Source: Ectobius pallidus (taxonomy: Eukaryota > Arthropoda > Insecta > Blattodea > Ectobiidae). From it: a stretch of 64,000 nucleotides of DNA. This document shows, one piece after another, positions 22,589-34,444 of this stretch (position 1 is the first letter of the stretch; every line of letters begins with the position of its first letter). The notes under the pieces were generated by a model that worked only from the letters and a program-made list of their open reading frames with translations, was not told where the DNA came from and made no database searches. The DNA is taken from positions 22,517,023-22,581,022 of the forward strand of contig CAXKWD010000007.1 in assembly GCA_964059195.1 (NCBI GenBank), written 5' to 3'. A program made the translations under genes and the position numbers.

Positions 22589-23228
22589 CTCTCCACAAGT
22601 ATGAACACATAGTTAACTCATGCACACAATGTCAGTTTTCATAAGTCATGCAGCAAAATTGTCAATAGGTTTGTAAACCCATGACTGCTTGAGAATTTGC
22701 TGTACTGCGCACATATCCGTGATTTTGCACTTTGGGAATGGTTAGAAGAATTTGGAATCGATAGTTTCTGTGCTTAATCGAAATGATATGCGAATAGAAT
22801 ATGTATTTCCCTTTATCATGTTGTACATGCAATATGCATTGCCAATATAAACTGTATTTTGGGAAACTTTCAATTATCTTCCATTATTCATCCATGTAAG
22901 TAGCCTAGATGCTTATTAAATCAGGTGCAAGGTTATTGGAGGGAGGAGTCAGGCGCGTGAAAATAGGTTACTGCGCATGTCTCTGATAGGCCGCAAACTT
23001 TTCTTATAGTACATAAACTCTCCGTGAGAACACATGGAACTGAAGACTGAGAATCAGAATAATGAATTCTCGCTTTGGGAATGCATGTGGAGAAAGAGTG
23101 CATGCGCGAACAATGTGTTCATGGTTTTTGTTATATATATATATATATAACATATATATATATATAACATATATATATATATATAATATGGGTGTGATAA
23201 AATATAATATAATATAATTTATTTTTAG
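22589..23228. other. End of GPATCH1 intron with (TA)n
   Basis: A (TA)n tract broken by AACATA occupies about 23131-23187, ending 41 bp before the exon. The acceptor is ttatttttag ending at 23228. Nothing else was seen. Confidence 0.6.
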
Positions 23229-24198
23229 GTCTGGTGAATCATCTAATGCTGCTCCAAGAAAACCAAAGTTTTCAGTGTTTGATTTCCTAGATGCTGCAAC
23301 TTCCAATAGAAATCAGAGTCCTTCAGATAATGGAAGTACATCACAAAGTGAACCATTCTTGGGAGTACAGAATGTCAGTGATTCTACTATTATTGAGAAA
23401 GAACAAGAAGATAATATAGAGGACCAAGAAACAAAAATGAGTCCCACTGCAGCATTAAATGAACAGAAGACTGATGTTGAAGATTTAGGATTTCCAGACC
23501 CACCAGCTAAAGTAGACTTATTTAAAGCCATTTTTCTGTGCAGTAGTGAAGATTCTGACAGTGAGAATGAAGAAGAAAGTGAAGTGAAAGCAGAGTCAAC
23601 TGATATGCCTACAGTGGTTGACTCTTCTAATTTCAACATTCAGGAAGAACATACACTTTTGCCTGGAATTATTGAACCCGCTGTGAAAAACTTACAAAGA
23701 AACACATCACCTCCTAGAGGCGTGTTCGCTAACTTAGACTTGGATGCAATTAATGCTCGTAGAAAGGAGAAATCAAAAGAAACACCAACAGTTACTACAC
23801 AAGCAAGTCATAGCGACAGTAGTAAAAATAACAATGAAGACTTGGATGCAATTAATGCTCGTACAAAGGAGAAATCAAAAGAAACACCATCAGCTACTAC
23901 ACAAGCAACTGATAGCGACAATAGTAAAAATAATAGTGAAAGAATAACCTCGGAAGAAAATGTTGAGAAATTAGAATCAAGTAATTCAGGTTTATATGGG
24001 CCCCAACTGCCTAGTGTTCTCGCAATGAATACGAAACATTCTACTCCAGTAACTACAGTGCTTCCTAGTATAGTACCATCATGTTGCTGTCATTGGGTTG
24101 AAAAATCAAAGAAAAGTAAACATAAAGAGAAACATAAGAAACAGAAGAAATCAAAGCACAAGAAGAGTAAATCTAAACATAAAAAGAAAAAACACTAA
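23229..24198 (+). CDS. GPATCH1: GPATCH1 exon d (C-terminal exon)
   Basis: The Gly codon split with exon c leads into SGESSNAAPRKPKFSVFDFL, equivalent to human RVKRDKYSVFNFL. Then follow VDLFKAIFLCSSEDSDSENE (human MDLFRAIFASSSDE), the conserved YGPQLPSV near the end, and a Lys/His-rich tail of about 30 residues before TAA at 24196-24198. Between them lies an in-frame tandem duplication of 34 codons (23737-23838 and 23839-23940, DLDAINAR...). No clear AATAAA follows closely; the first, at 24470-24475, lies inside a hAT MITE. The basic tail resembles that of vertebrate GPATCH1. Confidence 0.93.
23737..23940 (+). repeat. In-frame 102-bp tandem duplication inside GPATCH1 exon d
   Basis: Two adjacent copies starting gacttggatgcaattaatgc at 23737 and 23839 differ at about 8 of 102 positions by my count and preserve the reading frame. 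They lie in a low-complexity Lys/Glu/Thr/Ser region. Confidence 0.9.
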
Positions 24199-24371
24199 GC
24201 AATAGCTGTAATTTGTAAATGTGTAATATTTCTTACTGTAAAAGAGTTAAATTTTTGTAAACAAGACAAGTAACACCTCCAGAACAATAACACCCATAAA
24301 TTACTGGGAGAGAGGACAAAAGAATCATACTAATGAATTATACTAACCTTCTGAGAGAGTTTTCTGGAAAC

Positions 24372-24923
24372 TAGGGGTGGGTCGATACCAAATTTTCTCG
24401 ATACTCGTTATTCAATACCGAAACATGATTTTTTCCTCGATACTCAATACCGTCAGAATTTCCAGTTTCAATAAATAGATACATTACAAATTAAAAGTTG
24501 AGAGAATTGCGTAATACCAGCTAAATTAATTAAGTGTGCATATTTAATTAGACAAAATTTAATATCAACAGTAGCCTATAATTATTTTTAAACTCTACAT
24601 TAAAACTAAACGTTTGACAGGAAACAAAACAATTAAGAATCTCTTCTGTTTGGATTTTAAAAATTGGAAAGTCTTTATTTATGACTTAGACAAAAGTCAC
24701 AGAGTGATTTTCTCCATTTCAAGGAGAAATAGAAGTATTTACTATATTTAGTAGACTACTAAAAGCAGAAAGAGATATCGCATTTCCTTAAATTGCAGAA
24801 TTACCAAAGTATCGAAAAAGTACCGAGCGAGTTTTCTAAAGTATCGCTTGATACCGATACCATGCAAGTATCGAGAGTATCGAGGTATCTAAAGTATCGA
24901 GTAAAGTATTAGACCCATCCCTA
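24372..24923. mobile_element. hAT-type MITE, 552 bp, 8-bp TSD
   Basis: The ends TAGGGGTGGGTC and GACCCATCCCTA are flanked by CTGGAAAC at 24364-24371 and 24924-24931. The interior is non-coding and enriched in subterminal gatac/tatcga repeats, which may have been transposase-binding sites. It lies 173 bp past the GPATCH1 stop, so it may be in the 3' UTR. Confidence 0.85.
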
Positions 24924-25127
24924 CTGGAAACCCATATTGAATGCAATTCTGTTAATTTTTTTTTCCCCTTACAGCCACCACCTTTATATTTTCTATTCTG
25001 TTACTTTTTCTTCTGCCCTATTACATGCTCTTACTCAAACTAGGATTGATCGGGTAGTGTTAGGCAGTGGTTCAGCTTTTTATCTTTGTGAGTACCCACT
25101 GACAAACAATCTTAAATCTTGTCCTCT

Positions 25128-25817
25128 GGGCCGTTTTTCGTAGAACTTGTTAATAATATTAGCACTCATAATATTATTCATTAGTTAACAAAATCTGTTT
25201 TCATTGAGATATGAACACTAATTAAATCTCTTCACTAATATTATTAGTTCATTAGTCAGCTATTTGATTTGGAGGTTATGCCTGGATTGTTGTTTGGGGT
25301 TTTTCCCCTTCTTAGTCTTTTTGTCAATACTATTTTAAAGCCGCACAGCCTACATATATATCTTCATAAATGTAACAAATAATAACTTGTTCTAAGAAAT
25401 GAACAAATCTGCCAGGCACTTGTTCAAGATAGCAGTAGGCTTATGTACTAAAATCTAACCTCAAATCGTACAAACTTGTTATGACAAAAATTCTTTTGAT
25501 AGCATATGTAAGCTTTTTCTAAATTGATAATTAAATCAGTGTGATTCATTTTCCACAATTTTAAGATCACGAAATCTGAATTACATGGGTTTGAGAATAA
25601 CTTAATATCCCAAATACACTTGTAGGAAAACACCTAATATTATCAGTAAATTTTATTAGTTCTGCAGTCTATGAAACAGTTTACTTAGTAATATTTACTA
25701 ATAATTTAGAGCCATTAGAAAATATTCTTACGAAACAGGAGATTAATAATTTTATTTAATACCGGTATTATGCATTTGCTAATAATATGAGTGTAAAAGT
25801 TCTAAGAAACAGAGCCC
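25128..25817. mobile_element. Probable MITE (gggc..tagaactt ends)
   Basis: gggccgtttttcgtagaact at 25128 and its imperfect complement ending at 25817 (agttctaagaaacagagccc) form about 21-bp TIRs. Both ends carry further taatattag-like subterminal repeats. No TSD was identified and there is no coding content. Confidence 0.45.
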
Positions 25818-25867
25818 TGTTATTCACTATCTACATAAATGACACATACTATTAACCAGTTTAAATG

Positions 25868-26511
25868 CCGCATTTACTTGAATATAATGTGCCCTCGAAT
25901 TTAGTGCACTCCTGGAATTTAGTGCGCACCCCGATTTTGAAACTTGAAATCATAAAAAAAGTTTGTTGGTAAATGTAATGCGCATCAACAGTAGGATATT
26001 TTATTTGGAATTTTGTCATAGTATTTATAGAATAATGAAGTAACATGTGAACATTTACAGTTAACTGCCAGTAGGCAGTACAAGTAGGCCTATAGGCATG
26101 GGTCATCATTATTCACTAATGTGTTCATCGCTGGAATCCTCGGAGGTGCTTATTTTGTATTGCTAAATGGACAAACAAAACATTAAATGAATGTTTCACA
26201 ATAAAAGCCGATACTGCTCTTAAATGAGTTTAAAATCGACAATGCACAATATTCTACTTTTGCACTACAGAACTGACAAAAACAATTTTTTCATTATGCT
26301 TCAGAAGTTAAATTTCATATGGTGTAGGCCAACGATAAAATGAATCAAGTCGAGAATTACAGCAATACAATGTTATGTAGATCAATATTACCGCCGACCC
26401 ATGAAACTGATTTGTACTAGAATTTAATGCGCCCTCGAATTTAACGCGCACCTCAGTTTTGAAATCTACAAATGGACAAAAATGGCGCATGTTATATTCG
26501 AGTAAATACGG
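25868..26511. mobile_element. MITE with ccg(c/t)atttact..gaatata TIRs
   Basis: ccgcatttacttgaatataa at the left and ttatattcgagtaaatacgg at the right are inverted repeats of about 27 bp. Related ttaatgcgccctcgaattta phrases occur just inside both ends. No coding content; the TSD is not clear. Confidence 0.6.
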
Positions 26512-26682
26512 TATTACCTTGCAGAAAACTTACAGATCTATAGCTGAATTAAATACATTTACACATAATGTATATAGCTATTAGCAAACTAGTTTTTCTA
26601 AACTACATATTCATTCATTCAACAATATATTGGAAGAGAATATATTGGAAGTTAACACAGTGGAACTATATTACATAGGATA

Positions 26683-26872
26683 TAATATTGAGTTGGGTCT
26701 AGCACGTATACTTCAGTTTTTGTATAAATACCTGAACTAGCTTTGAAGACTATCGTCATTTAAAATCAGTTGGTGTTACTGTAATGGTTATGAATGACGA
26801 TGGTCTTCTAAACTAGTTCAGGTATTTATACAAAAAGTGAAGTGTACGAGCCAGACCAACTCAATATTATAT
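26683..26872. repeat. Foldback (inverted repeat) with about 75-bp arms
   Basis: Arms 26683-26760 and 26796-26872 are nearly complementary (shared aatattgagttgg, tttgtataaatacctgaact). The inner part atgacgatggtcttct-aaac looks like a decayed version of the CTGANGA-hairpin-GAAA motif seen in other foldbacks here, but this is weak. Confidence 0.7.
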
Positions 26873-27949
26873 TCTTATAACATATTCATGTTATATTTTT
26901 CCAACTAAAACACTGGTGCAGTTAAAAGTTCGGCTATGATTTGCTGAGAAGTTTACCATAAAATTGCATTATTCATGTTTCTTGATAATCCTTGTAAACC
27001 CTCCCTTCCATAGTGAACTTGGTTTCTGGGGATGGTGGACGCTCTAAGTAAATACTCATCCTCAGTCACATTCTTCAAACTTTTATTCATTTCTGCTTCT
27101 TACTTGAGCGTATCCAAGGTGAAGACAAATGATAATGCAACTACAGGAATGTAGGGCATGTGTTTAAAAAAAATAAAATAAACTGTGATTTCGTATATAT
27201 ATATTTATTTGATACAAATTTCACAAAATGAGGGTTATATACCACAGTTTCATCTTGTAATAGTATTAAATCACTCACTTTCTTAATTTTGGAGTTCTTG
27301 CATGACTTAAATTTACATGCCACAAATAGCTGTTTGAAGTTCAATTGTGAAAACACTGAAATTATGGAACTTCGATTTAAAAAAAAAAGCTACAAATTCA
27401 TTAATTAATTTCTTTTTGGTTTTTGTTACTTTTGTGGGATTGTCACAGCTGACATAATTACATGTTGCTATTGATTTATGTTGTAAATATAATGATTCAG
27501 TAAATACCTTAATATATCCTATTTGACACATCATACATATAACAAGACAGACATTTTTTTTATCGATTGCACTAGGATACATAGAGTAATCCACCTTCCA
27601 TGTCATTTAACTTGAAAATTAAGCTTTTGCAGGTAAAATTTTGTTCTCTGTTAGGCTAATTTATTTCTCTCAATATATTACTATGGAATCATAAGCCTTA
27701 ATGGAAGATTAATTTTCATAGTTTTCTCAGGCCATCATTGAGTATCAAACTTACAAAACCATATTTAGAGTTTTCAATTGCAAACAAAACATAACAAAAA
27801 ATACATACAAAAACATCTCAATAGTATCTACTGGATTTTAAGAGGTAAGATATGGACATATTTACATCCAACTTTTAAAAATTTCTTTTTAACATGTTTT
27901 AGTTACAATATGGTAAAGTTATGAATTAACTGGAAAATGACTATGGCTG
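26873..27949. other. Gene-free stretch
   Basis: AT-rich. The chance frames up to 97 codons on the minus strand show no motifs. Confidence 0.4.
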
Positions 27950-28500
27950 TGTCCGATTGCTACATTTTCAGTTGTAAAACAGATAGTTGATTATACAGTG
28001 CACCAGGGAATTTTCTCCACAGTGGCTACATGCTGGACAGTGTGCTAGCAACAGCAGTTACACTGACAGCACGAGCCTTTATGAAAACAAACAGTCGATT
28101 GTGTACTCACCACAGACAGTCATAGCAGATGCTGCTGGAAGTGTTGTATTTGTGCTTGCAGGCAGACTAACTTGTTTACACATATTGGAAACCACTCCTG
28201 AAATTTTAGTTTTACATTTTCTGTAGATCGATCGATGTGTTCCACCAAAAAAGCTCTCTCTTCAGTACTGAACAAAATCACCAGAACACTGCAAGTAGTA
28301 GTATGCAATGATAGGTGCAAAACAAAGCACCCTTTGGTAAAAATGCCAACGACCTCTGCCTGCCTACAATTACGCCGCCAACACAACTCCTGTTGCTAGA
28401 ATCCTCTCCAGAATGTAGCTGCTGTGGGAAAAGTTCCCTGGCACACTGTATAGCAGTGACGTCAGAAGTCATGATCAAAATGTACATAGTTGATGGTAAT
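27950..28500. mobile_element. Foldback/MITE-like element
   Basis: tacagtgcaccagggaattt and gtgctagcaacagcagtt (27995-28062) reappear in diverged inverted form at 28390-28462 (ctcctgttgctag ... agttccctggcacactgta). The interior is non-coding. The outer ends are only approximate. Confidence 0.55.
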
Positions 28501-29396
28501 CAAATCCTTATCAGCTAATAATTGAGAATATTTATTTCATTGATAAATTTATAGACTTAACCATAGCAATTTTGATAATCCATAGATAAAGGCAGTGACT
28601 GAAGTATACATGTCTAAAGATAGTAGTGTCTAGTTACTAGTTTTCAAGATGCTAATGTCTAGCACATAGTTAATGACTTCTGACCACTGCCTACTTTTAT
28701 GAAGAATTTCACTTGACCCACTTTCTTGTTATAAAGCTGTTGAGGTGGTTTGTATTGACAGTTTTTCTCAACCATATTTTTGATGAAGATCAAAAACATT
28801 TAAAAATGAGGTTGACTCTTATGGCAGAGATTGTATTACCCCTAGAGAATTATCATTTCCTATGTGGAGAAAATACCAGTTCCCTTTCCAGGCAAATCAA
28901 GCCATTTGTTGTCAACATTCTGTCATTCTCCATAAAATAATAATTATACGGTAAGAAATAAGAGTATCACTCTGAAAACTGTGCATAAAAATAAATGTAT
29001 ACATTTGTATCTGGGTGACTATTCCATTCGTACGCTGTGTTTTTGAAAGGATGAATTTTATCTGACAAAACCTCAGCTTGTTACTGGACATGTAAGGCAT
29101 CAACATGCCGTGGTTAATACATCACATGCTGTCAGTGAACACATTATTTTATAAAACGTAACTTGTTTGCAAATTGATAATATAAAATGTACATTAATTA
29201 AAAACACAATTTCAATTTGGTGAAAGTCTGTTCTACAACATGGTAACTCAAATTGATTCATGTATGGTTGAGTCATAATATCGAGTGCAAAACAGAAATG
29301 AATTTATCTGATGAAATGCATAATCTGGAGTGAGATTTTCCATGAATAAAATTAATCAGATCATATAAATGACCTCTCTGTTCCCTAGTTTTTTTA
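28501..29396. other. Gene-free stretch
   Basis: No gene or repeat was recognised. Confidence 0.4.
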
Positions 29397-31078
29397 AGTG
29401 AAACTCCTTTAGCCACGGTAGGAGTAAATCGAGAGCTAACCCTTGGGTTACAAACAAAATCGTCACTAAATTAGTGGGGCTGTGACTGAACGGACTGCAC
29501 AGAAAACAATCAACTCAATGATTAAGGCTTATTCATAATTTCAAAAAACCAAAATAAAATAAAATGTACGGGAGCGCGCGGGGGAAAGGTATCAGGCATT
29601 GAGGAATGAGCTATTACTGCTTTGAGCTAAGGTGTGGTGAGCCGTTCTCCATTATACGAAAATCCAAAATATAAAAAAACTAAAAATCCAAAATTTAAAA
29701 ATTCAAAGATCCAAAATTAAAAAAATTAAAAATTTTAAAAATCCACAACATAAAATTACAAGATCCAAAATATAAAGAAATCAAAGAATTAAAAATAGAA
29801 AATTTAAAAATAAAAAATCGAAAATCCAAAGTTAAAAAATTCAAATGAAGGGTTTGAATCTCAGTGAAGGTAAGATTTTAATTAATAATTCTAAGAAAGT
29901 TGTATAACATGTCAAGGTAAGATTTTAAGAAATCTAAGAAAGTTGTATAACATAGAGGGCTTGGTTTCGGATGCTACATTGGAGTGTTCAAATCTAAGTG
30001 AAGGTAGGAATTTAATTAAGAATTCCAGCAAACTCACCCAGAAAAAAACCTAAGCCCAGTAAAAAAAACGCACCTGAGAAAAAACCTAATCCCAGTAATA
30101 AGACCCACCCGAGAAAAAACCTCATCCCAGTAAAAAAACGCACCCGAGAAAACCTAAGCCCGGTAAAAAACCGCACCCGAGAAAAACATAAGCCCAGTAA
30201 AAAAAAACGCACCCTAGTAAAAATACCTAAGCCCAGTGAAACGCACCCGAGAAACCTAGGCCCACTAGAAAATCTCACCCGAGAAAAAACTTAATCCCAG
30301 TAAAAAACGCAGCCGAGAAAAAACCTAAGCCGAGTAAAAAACGCAACCGAGAAAAACCTAGCCTAAGCCCAGTAAAAAACCGCAGCCGAGAAAACATCAA
30401 AGCCCAGTAAAAAAAAACGCAGCCGAGAAGAAAACCAAGCCCAGTAAAAAAAAAAAGCACCCAAGAAAAACCTAAGCCCAGTAAAACGCACTCGAAAAAA
30501 TCCAAGCCCAGAAAAAAACCGCACCCGAGAAAAAACCTAAGCCCAGTAAAAAATCGCACCCGAGAAAAAACCTAAGCCCAGTAAAACAACGCACCCGAGG
30601 AAAATCCTAAGCACAGTAAAAATAACGCATCCGAGAAAAAACTTAAGCCCAGTAAAAAAACTCACCCGAGAAAACACCTAAGCCCAGTAAAAAAACGCAC
30701 CCGAGAAAAAAAACCCTAAGCCCGGTAAAAAACGCACCCGAGGTAAAACCTAAGCCCAGGAAAATAACGCTTATTTTTTAAATTTTGGTTTTTTGAAATT
30801 GCAATTTTTTTAAATTTGTATCTCTGAAATTTATAATTTTTTTAAATTTTGGATCTCTGAATTTTTTAAATTTTGTATTATTGAATATTTCTATTTTTCT
30901 TGGAATTTTAAATATTTAAAGTTTTGGAATTTGATTTTTTTAAATTTTGGATTAGCCTAATCATTGAGTTGATTGTTTTCTGTGCAGTCCGATCCGTCAC
31001 ACCATACTAATTTCGTTAAGATTTTGAGCGTAACGCAAACTCTCAATTTACTCCTACCACAGCCAAAGAAGTTTCACT
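29397..31078. mobile_element. Non-coding TIR element filled with a minisatellite
   Basis: The arms at 29397-29530 and 30950-31078 are long imperfect inverted repeats of about 130 bp. Shared phrases include agtgaaact, gtaggagtaaat, ggactgcacagaaaacaatc and aactcaatgatta. Between them lie A-rich ccaaaattta-type repeats (29640-29860, mirrored as T-rich at 30775-30960) and a minisatellite at about 30040-30770. The long minus-strand hydrophobic frames are translations of the minisatellite. Confidence 0.75.
30040..30770. repeat. Minisatellite, about 34-bp unit, about 20 copies
   Basis: The unit is roughly cgcacccgagaaaaaaccta followed by agcccagtaaaaa, with length variation mainly in the A runs. 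It has no coding potential, and irregular spacing and lack of unique spacers exclude a CRISPR-like array. Confidence 0.9.
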
Positions 31079-32141
31079 CCAAAAATCCAAAATTTAAAAA
31101 ATCTATAAATTAGAAATTTAAAAGATTCAAAGTTCTTAAGGTTAAAAATCCAAAATTTAAAAAGTCCAAAAACCCAATATTAAAAAAGTTAAACGATCCA
31201 ATATTCCAAAACTGAAAAATCAAATAATTAAAAACAAGTTTTACTTGTCACATGGTATTCTACGCTTGTTAAAATCAAATCGTATCAGCTGTCAGAAAAC
31301 ACAAATTGGCTTGCAGCAAATCTAAATTTGTGTGTTTTTATCTGCACATTTAAATTGTTTCAATTTTCAAATAAGTTATGCTGAAGATCGTGGCAGGTAT
31401 CCAAGGTATTGCCAAATGTTCATGTCACATTTGTGCTTAAGTGTCCAGTAATGACCTGACGATTTTATCATATAAAATGTTTCCTATTAATATGAGGATG
31501 CCATTTTATAAGATAAACAATCAAGATTAGTCTATATTCGAGGAACTGCTAAACCTTATTGATCAATATCAAACACGCATTATATGAGTGGAACAGTCAA
31601 GGTAATAAATAACATATTTATACCTTGCCATATTGTAACTAAAATAATGTGAATAAAACCAGTGATTTCCCAATTCACAAGACTGCATTCTGTGATTATC
31701 ACAGTTAGTTTCAAGCACACATTCATAAAAGCCAAGAATGGTTATTATTGTGCAGAATTTTTATCTATGCCATCCTCATGTTTTGTGCTTCTTTTATTAT
31801 TCTGAAAATAATACTTTTAGAATACATACCTCATCAACCCACATGACAGATTTTGTAAATTTGGAAGCCCATAAAATGATTTAGAATATACTCTTAAAAA
31901 CATTTTATGTCAGAGTATTTAACATGTATCCAGTCTTTATACACATACCCTTTGTTCTAGTATCTGAATTTTTAAGTTTTGGAAAATGAGGTGAGTGGTA
32001 TGATGGGGTCTTTAGCTGAAGTGTTGGATGAAATGTTGGGTTCACTGAGATGCGGGTATTAATTTAAAATATTCTGGAAGCGAATAATGGTACTAATGGT
32101 TGGAATGGTTTCGTTCCACAAAAGAGATTTACATATTTTAA
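31079..32141. other. A-rich repeat tail, then nothing
   Basis: ccaaaatttaaaaa-type simple repeats continue to about 31240, outside the TIR element. From there to 32141 nothing was recognised. Confidence 0.5.
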
Positions 32142-32184
32142 ATCTAAAATATATACAAGGAAGAATCAGCTTGAAAAATTTTAT

Positions 32185-32254
32185 GTCATAACCGGGATTT
32201 GAACACGGATCTTCGGCTTAACGCGCCGATGCTCTACCATTGAGCTACCATGAC
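32185..32254 (-). tRNA. tRNA-like sequence, GTT in the anticodon loop (probably SINE-derived)
   Basis: Identical over 70 nt to the copy at 32509-32578 but on the opposite strand. The structure is described there. Residing inside a TSD-bounded palindrome argues against an ordinary tRNA gene. Confidence 0.45.
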
Positions 32255-32508
32255 AACATGCCAGTACGACATCAAATTCCTCAACTGATTCAGAAGACAA
32301 GGCAGACCACGGGAGGTTTCTCCGTTGAGAACACACATCCAATGGCATCCTACATTTGTAGGTACTTTGAAGCCAAATTATATTTATATACTATTAATTA
32401 AGTGGAGGGAAAGGAAATAGACATTAAATCCATGTCTGGGACATTAATACAAGGAAGAATCAGCTTGAAAAATTTTATGTCATAACCGGGATGTCTTACT
32501 GGCATGTT

Positions 32509-32578
32509 GTCATGGTAGCTCAATGGTAGAGCATCGGCGCGTTAAGCCGAAGATCCGTGTTCAAATCCCGGTTATGAC
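32509..32578 (+). tRNA. tRNA-like sequence, GTT in the anticodon loop (probably SINE-derived)
   Basis: A full cloverleaf can be drawn: acceptor GTCATGG/TTATGAC (two G-U pairs), D arm GCTC-AATGGTA-GAGC, anticodon arm TCGGC-GCGTTAA-GCCGA, a 4-nt variable loop, and T arm CCGTG-TTCAAAT-CCCGG with one mismatch. The A box (tagctcaatggtagagc) and B box (gttcaaatc) are good. GTT at loop positions 34-36 would read Asn codons, but base 33 is C rather than the near-universal U. That and the repeat context suggest a tRNA-derived element. Confidence 0.5.
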
Positions 32579-32671
32579 ATAAAATTTTTCAAGCTGATTC
32601 TTCCTTGTATTAATGTCCCAGACATGGATTTAATGTCTATTTCCTTTCCCTCCACTTAATCTAAAATATAT

Positions 32672-33589
32672 GTTTGAGTTTCTTTTGGAGTAACTATGAA
32701 AACTGGCAACAAATGAAATAAATATTTATATTGGGAAAGTGGACCATTTAAAAAAAAATCCATGATGCTTTGCTTACCGTGAGATTAAACTCTTGTTTAA
32801 ATTTCATGGCAAAATCTTGAGAAAAACTGCAATGTTGTGAACAGAACCTTGACGTAATTGTAGCAGTCTAGTCATGGCAGCTGGCAAGAATATAATGATA
32901 GAGTCAGTACATTTTATTTTGTCAAAGGCCCATTAAAGTTTCAAACTAAAAGTCAGTTTTGCTAGTATCACTATTTTAAATATATGGTATATATTTTCTC
33001 AAGAATATACTTCTTCTCGTACACTGCACTGAAGGATTAAAAAAATTGTATTTTTTCTTAGCATTTATACCTTCGAAAAGATATTTTGAATTATGGAGAA
33101 GTCAGGAAAAATTAAATATGGGTCAACGCAAATAGCCAAATACTTCAAACACGATAAATAAAAACTACTACATATAAGGATCTAAAATTTGTTTATAAAT
33201 TGTATTGACACTATTAGAATGAAAATGAAAAATAAAATTATGAACAACATAATTTTTTACCTACTTTTTTTTGTATGGTTATGACCCTGCTATATCAGCA
33301 TGCAGGAAACTGGAAAGTGAATTGAAAAATGTTTTGTAGTACACGCTCCGCAAAGTGGCTGTTTCTTGGACTGCTAACACGCTGGAAAGTAGCACGTTAC
33401 CATACTAGTACGGTACAGTAATTTTACCGGCCTAGTACAGTCAAGTTGCCAAGGTATTTCCCAGTGTAAGTTCAATTTTACATGTTGAGGGCTTTATTGT
33501 TCATTGTCTATTAACAAGCATAGTAAACCTTGTCATTTAGAAATCTTGAAGTTAAGAAATAAATTCCAATTTTCACAACTAGGGGTAGA
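32672..33589. other. Gene-free stretch
   Basis: No gene or repeat was recognised. Confidence 0.4.
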
Positions 33590-33680
33590 CACGAACATAT
33601 GAACCTTGCATCATGAAGCCATCGCTTAGTCCACCAGTGCCAATTGAAGGAAGCCAGTTCAGATGAGCCTCTTGCACGAT
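33590..33680 (-). mobile_element. Possible tRNA-derived SINE head
   Basis: The minus strand shows ggcactggtggactaagcga (A-box-like) and gcaaggttcatatgttcg (B-box-like) with tRNA-like spacing. Body and TSD were not identified. Confidence 0.35.
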
Positions 33681-34444
33681 TGCTCCTTATCTTAACGATG
33701 TCTTTAAATATTTTTTTTTAAGGAAAAGAAACAATCCACAGCAAGCAAAGTTTATAAACATGCACTACTGATACAATCGCCATTATCTTTGCTTATTAGC
33801 AAAGTAGTAGTTTGCAGTAGTAGTAAAATTGCAGAACTTTTACTATGCACCACATAAGCAAAAACTTTAGCAGACTCATCCAGTATTCAAGCCTTGGCTG
33901 CAATACTAGATTCATCCACTAAAGCCTTATTTTGTGTACTTTATACATAAATAGGTATTGTAAAAAAGCCAAAGTCACAAATTAGAAATTATACTGCAAA
34001 TGTACTGAATTTGAGAGCTATACTGTACCAAAGAGCCTTGTTATTGTGGGCCGTTTGTGTGAAGTAAAACATGTGAAATGGGAAACACTGTTTCAAGGAT
34101 TAAACAAGACAACAGCTGTCAAATTGTAATGGATCAGCGATGAGCAATATTGTGACTTGTCACAGAATACAAAAGTAATAGCCACTGTAATTTTTTGGTG
34201 TCAAGGAATCTATATAAATTTTCTGTACTGATTCTACTATCGAATAGTGGTAGTGGACAAGGTGCTTCTTACTGGGCATGCGACAGCAACAGTTTTATGT
34301 AGCTCATGTTCAGTAGACTGTGGCTCTTACAGTATCACCTACCTTCTATATACAATTACTGATATACTAATCCAGAATTTAGAAAGTCTAAAATTGAAAC
34401 TATTCTCGTATGCATTATAATAAACTGAAACATGACTGAACATA
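33681..34444. other. Gene-free stretch
   Basis: No gene or repeat was recognised. Confidence 0.4.

Larger units (their letters stand above)
32142..32671. mobile_element. Palindromic tRNA-containing insertion with 13-bp TSD
   Basis: ATCTAAAATATAT at 32142-32154 and 32659-32671 bounds a 504-bp insertion. It contains two identical tRNA-like sequences in opposite orientation (32185-32254 minus, 32509-32578 plus). The 3' flank of the plus one (about 32579-32658) is repeated inverted at 32399-32490. The 5' flank phrase tactggcatgtt precedes both tRNA-like parts. The TSD length suggests retroposition, possibly of a tRNA-derived SINE that formed a foldback. Confidence 0.75.

Noticed and set aside
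30012..30559. Two minus-strand frames (88 and 94 codons) that look like Phe/Gly/Leu-rich membrane proteins
   Set aside because: They are translations of the 34-bp minisatellite; the periodic peptide follows the DNA repeat.
30040..30770. Regularly spaced direct repeats that could suggest a CRISPR-like array
   Set aside because: The genome is eukaryotic, units vary in length, and there are no unique spacers or associated genes.
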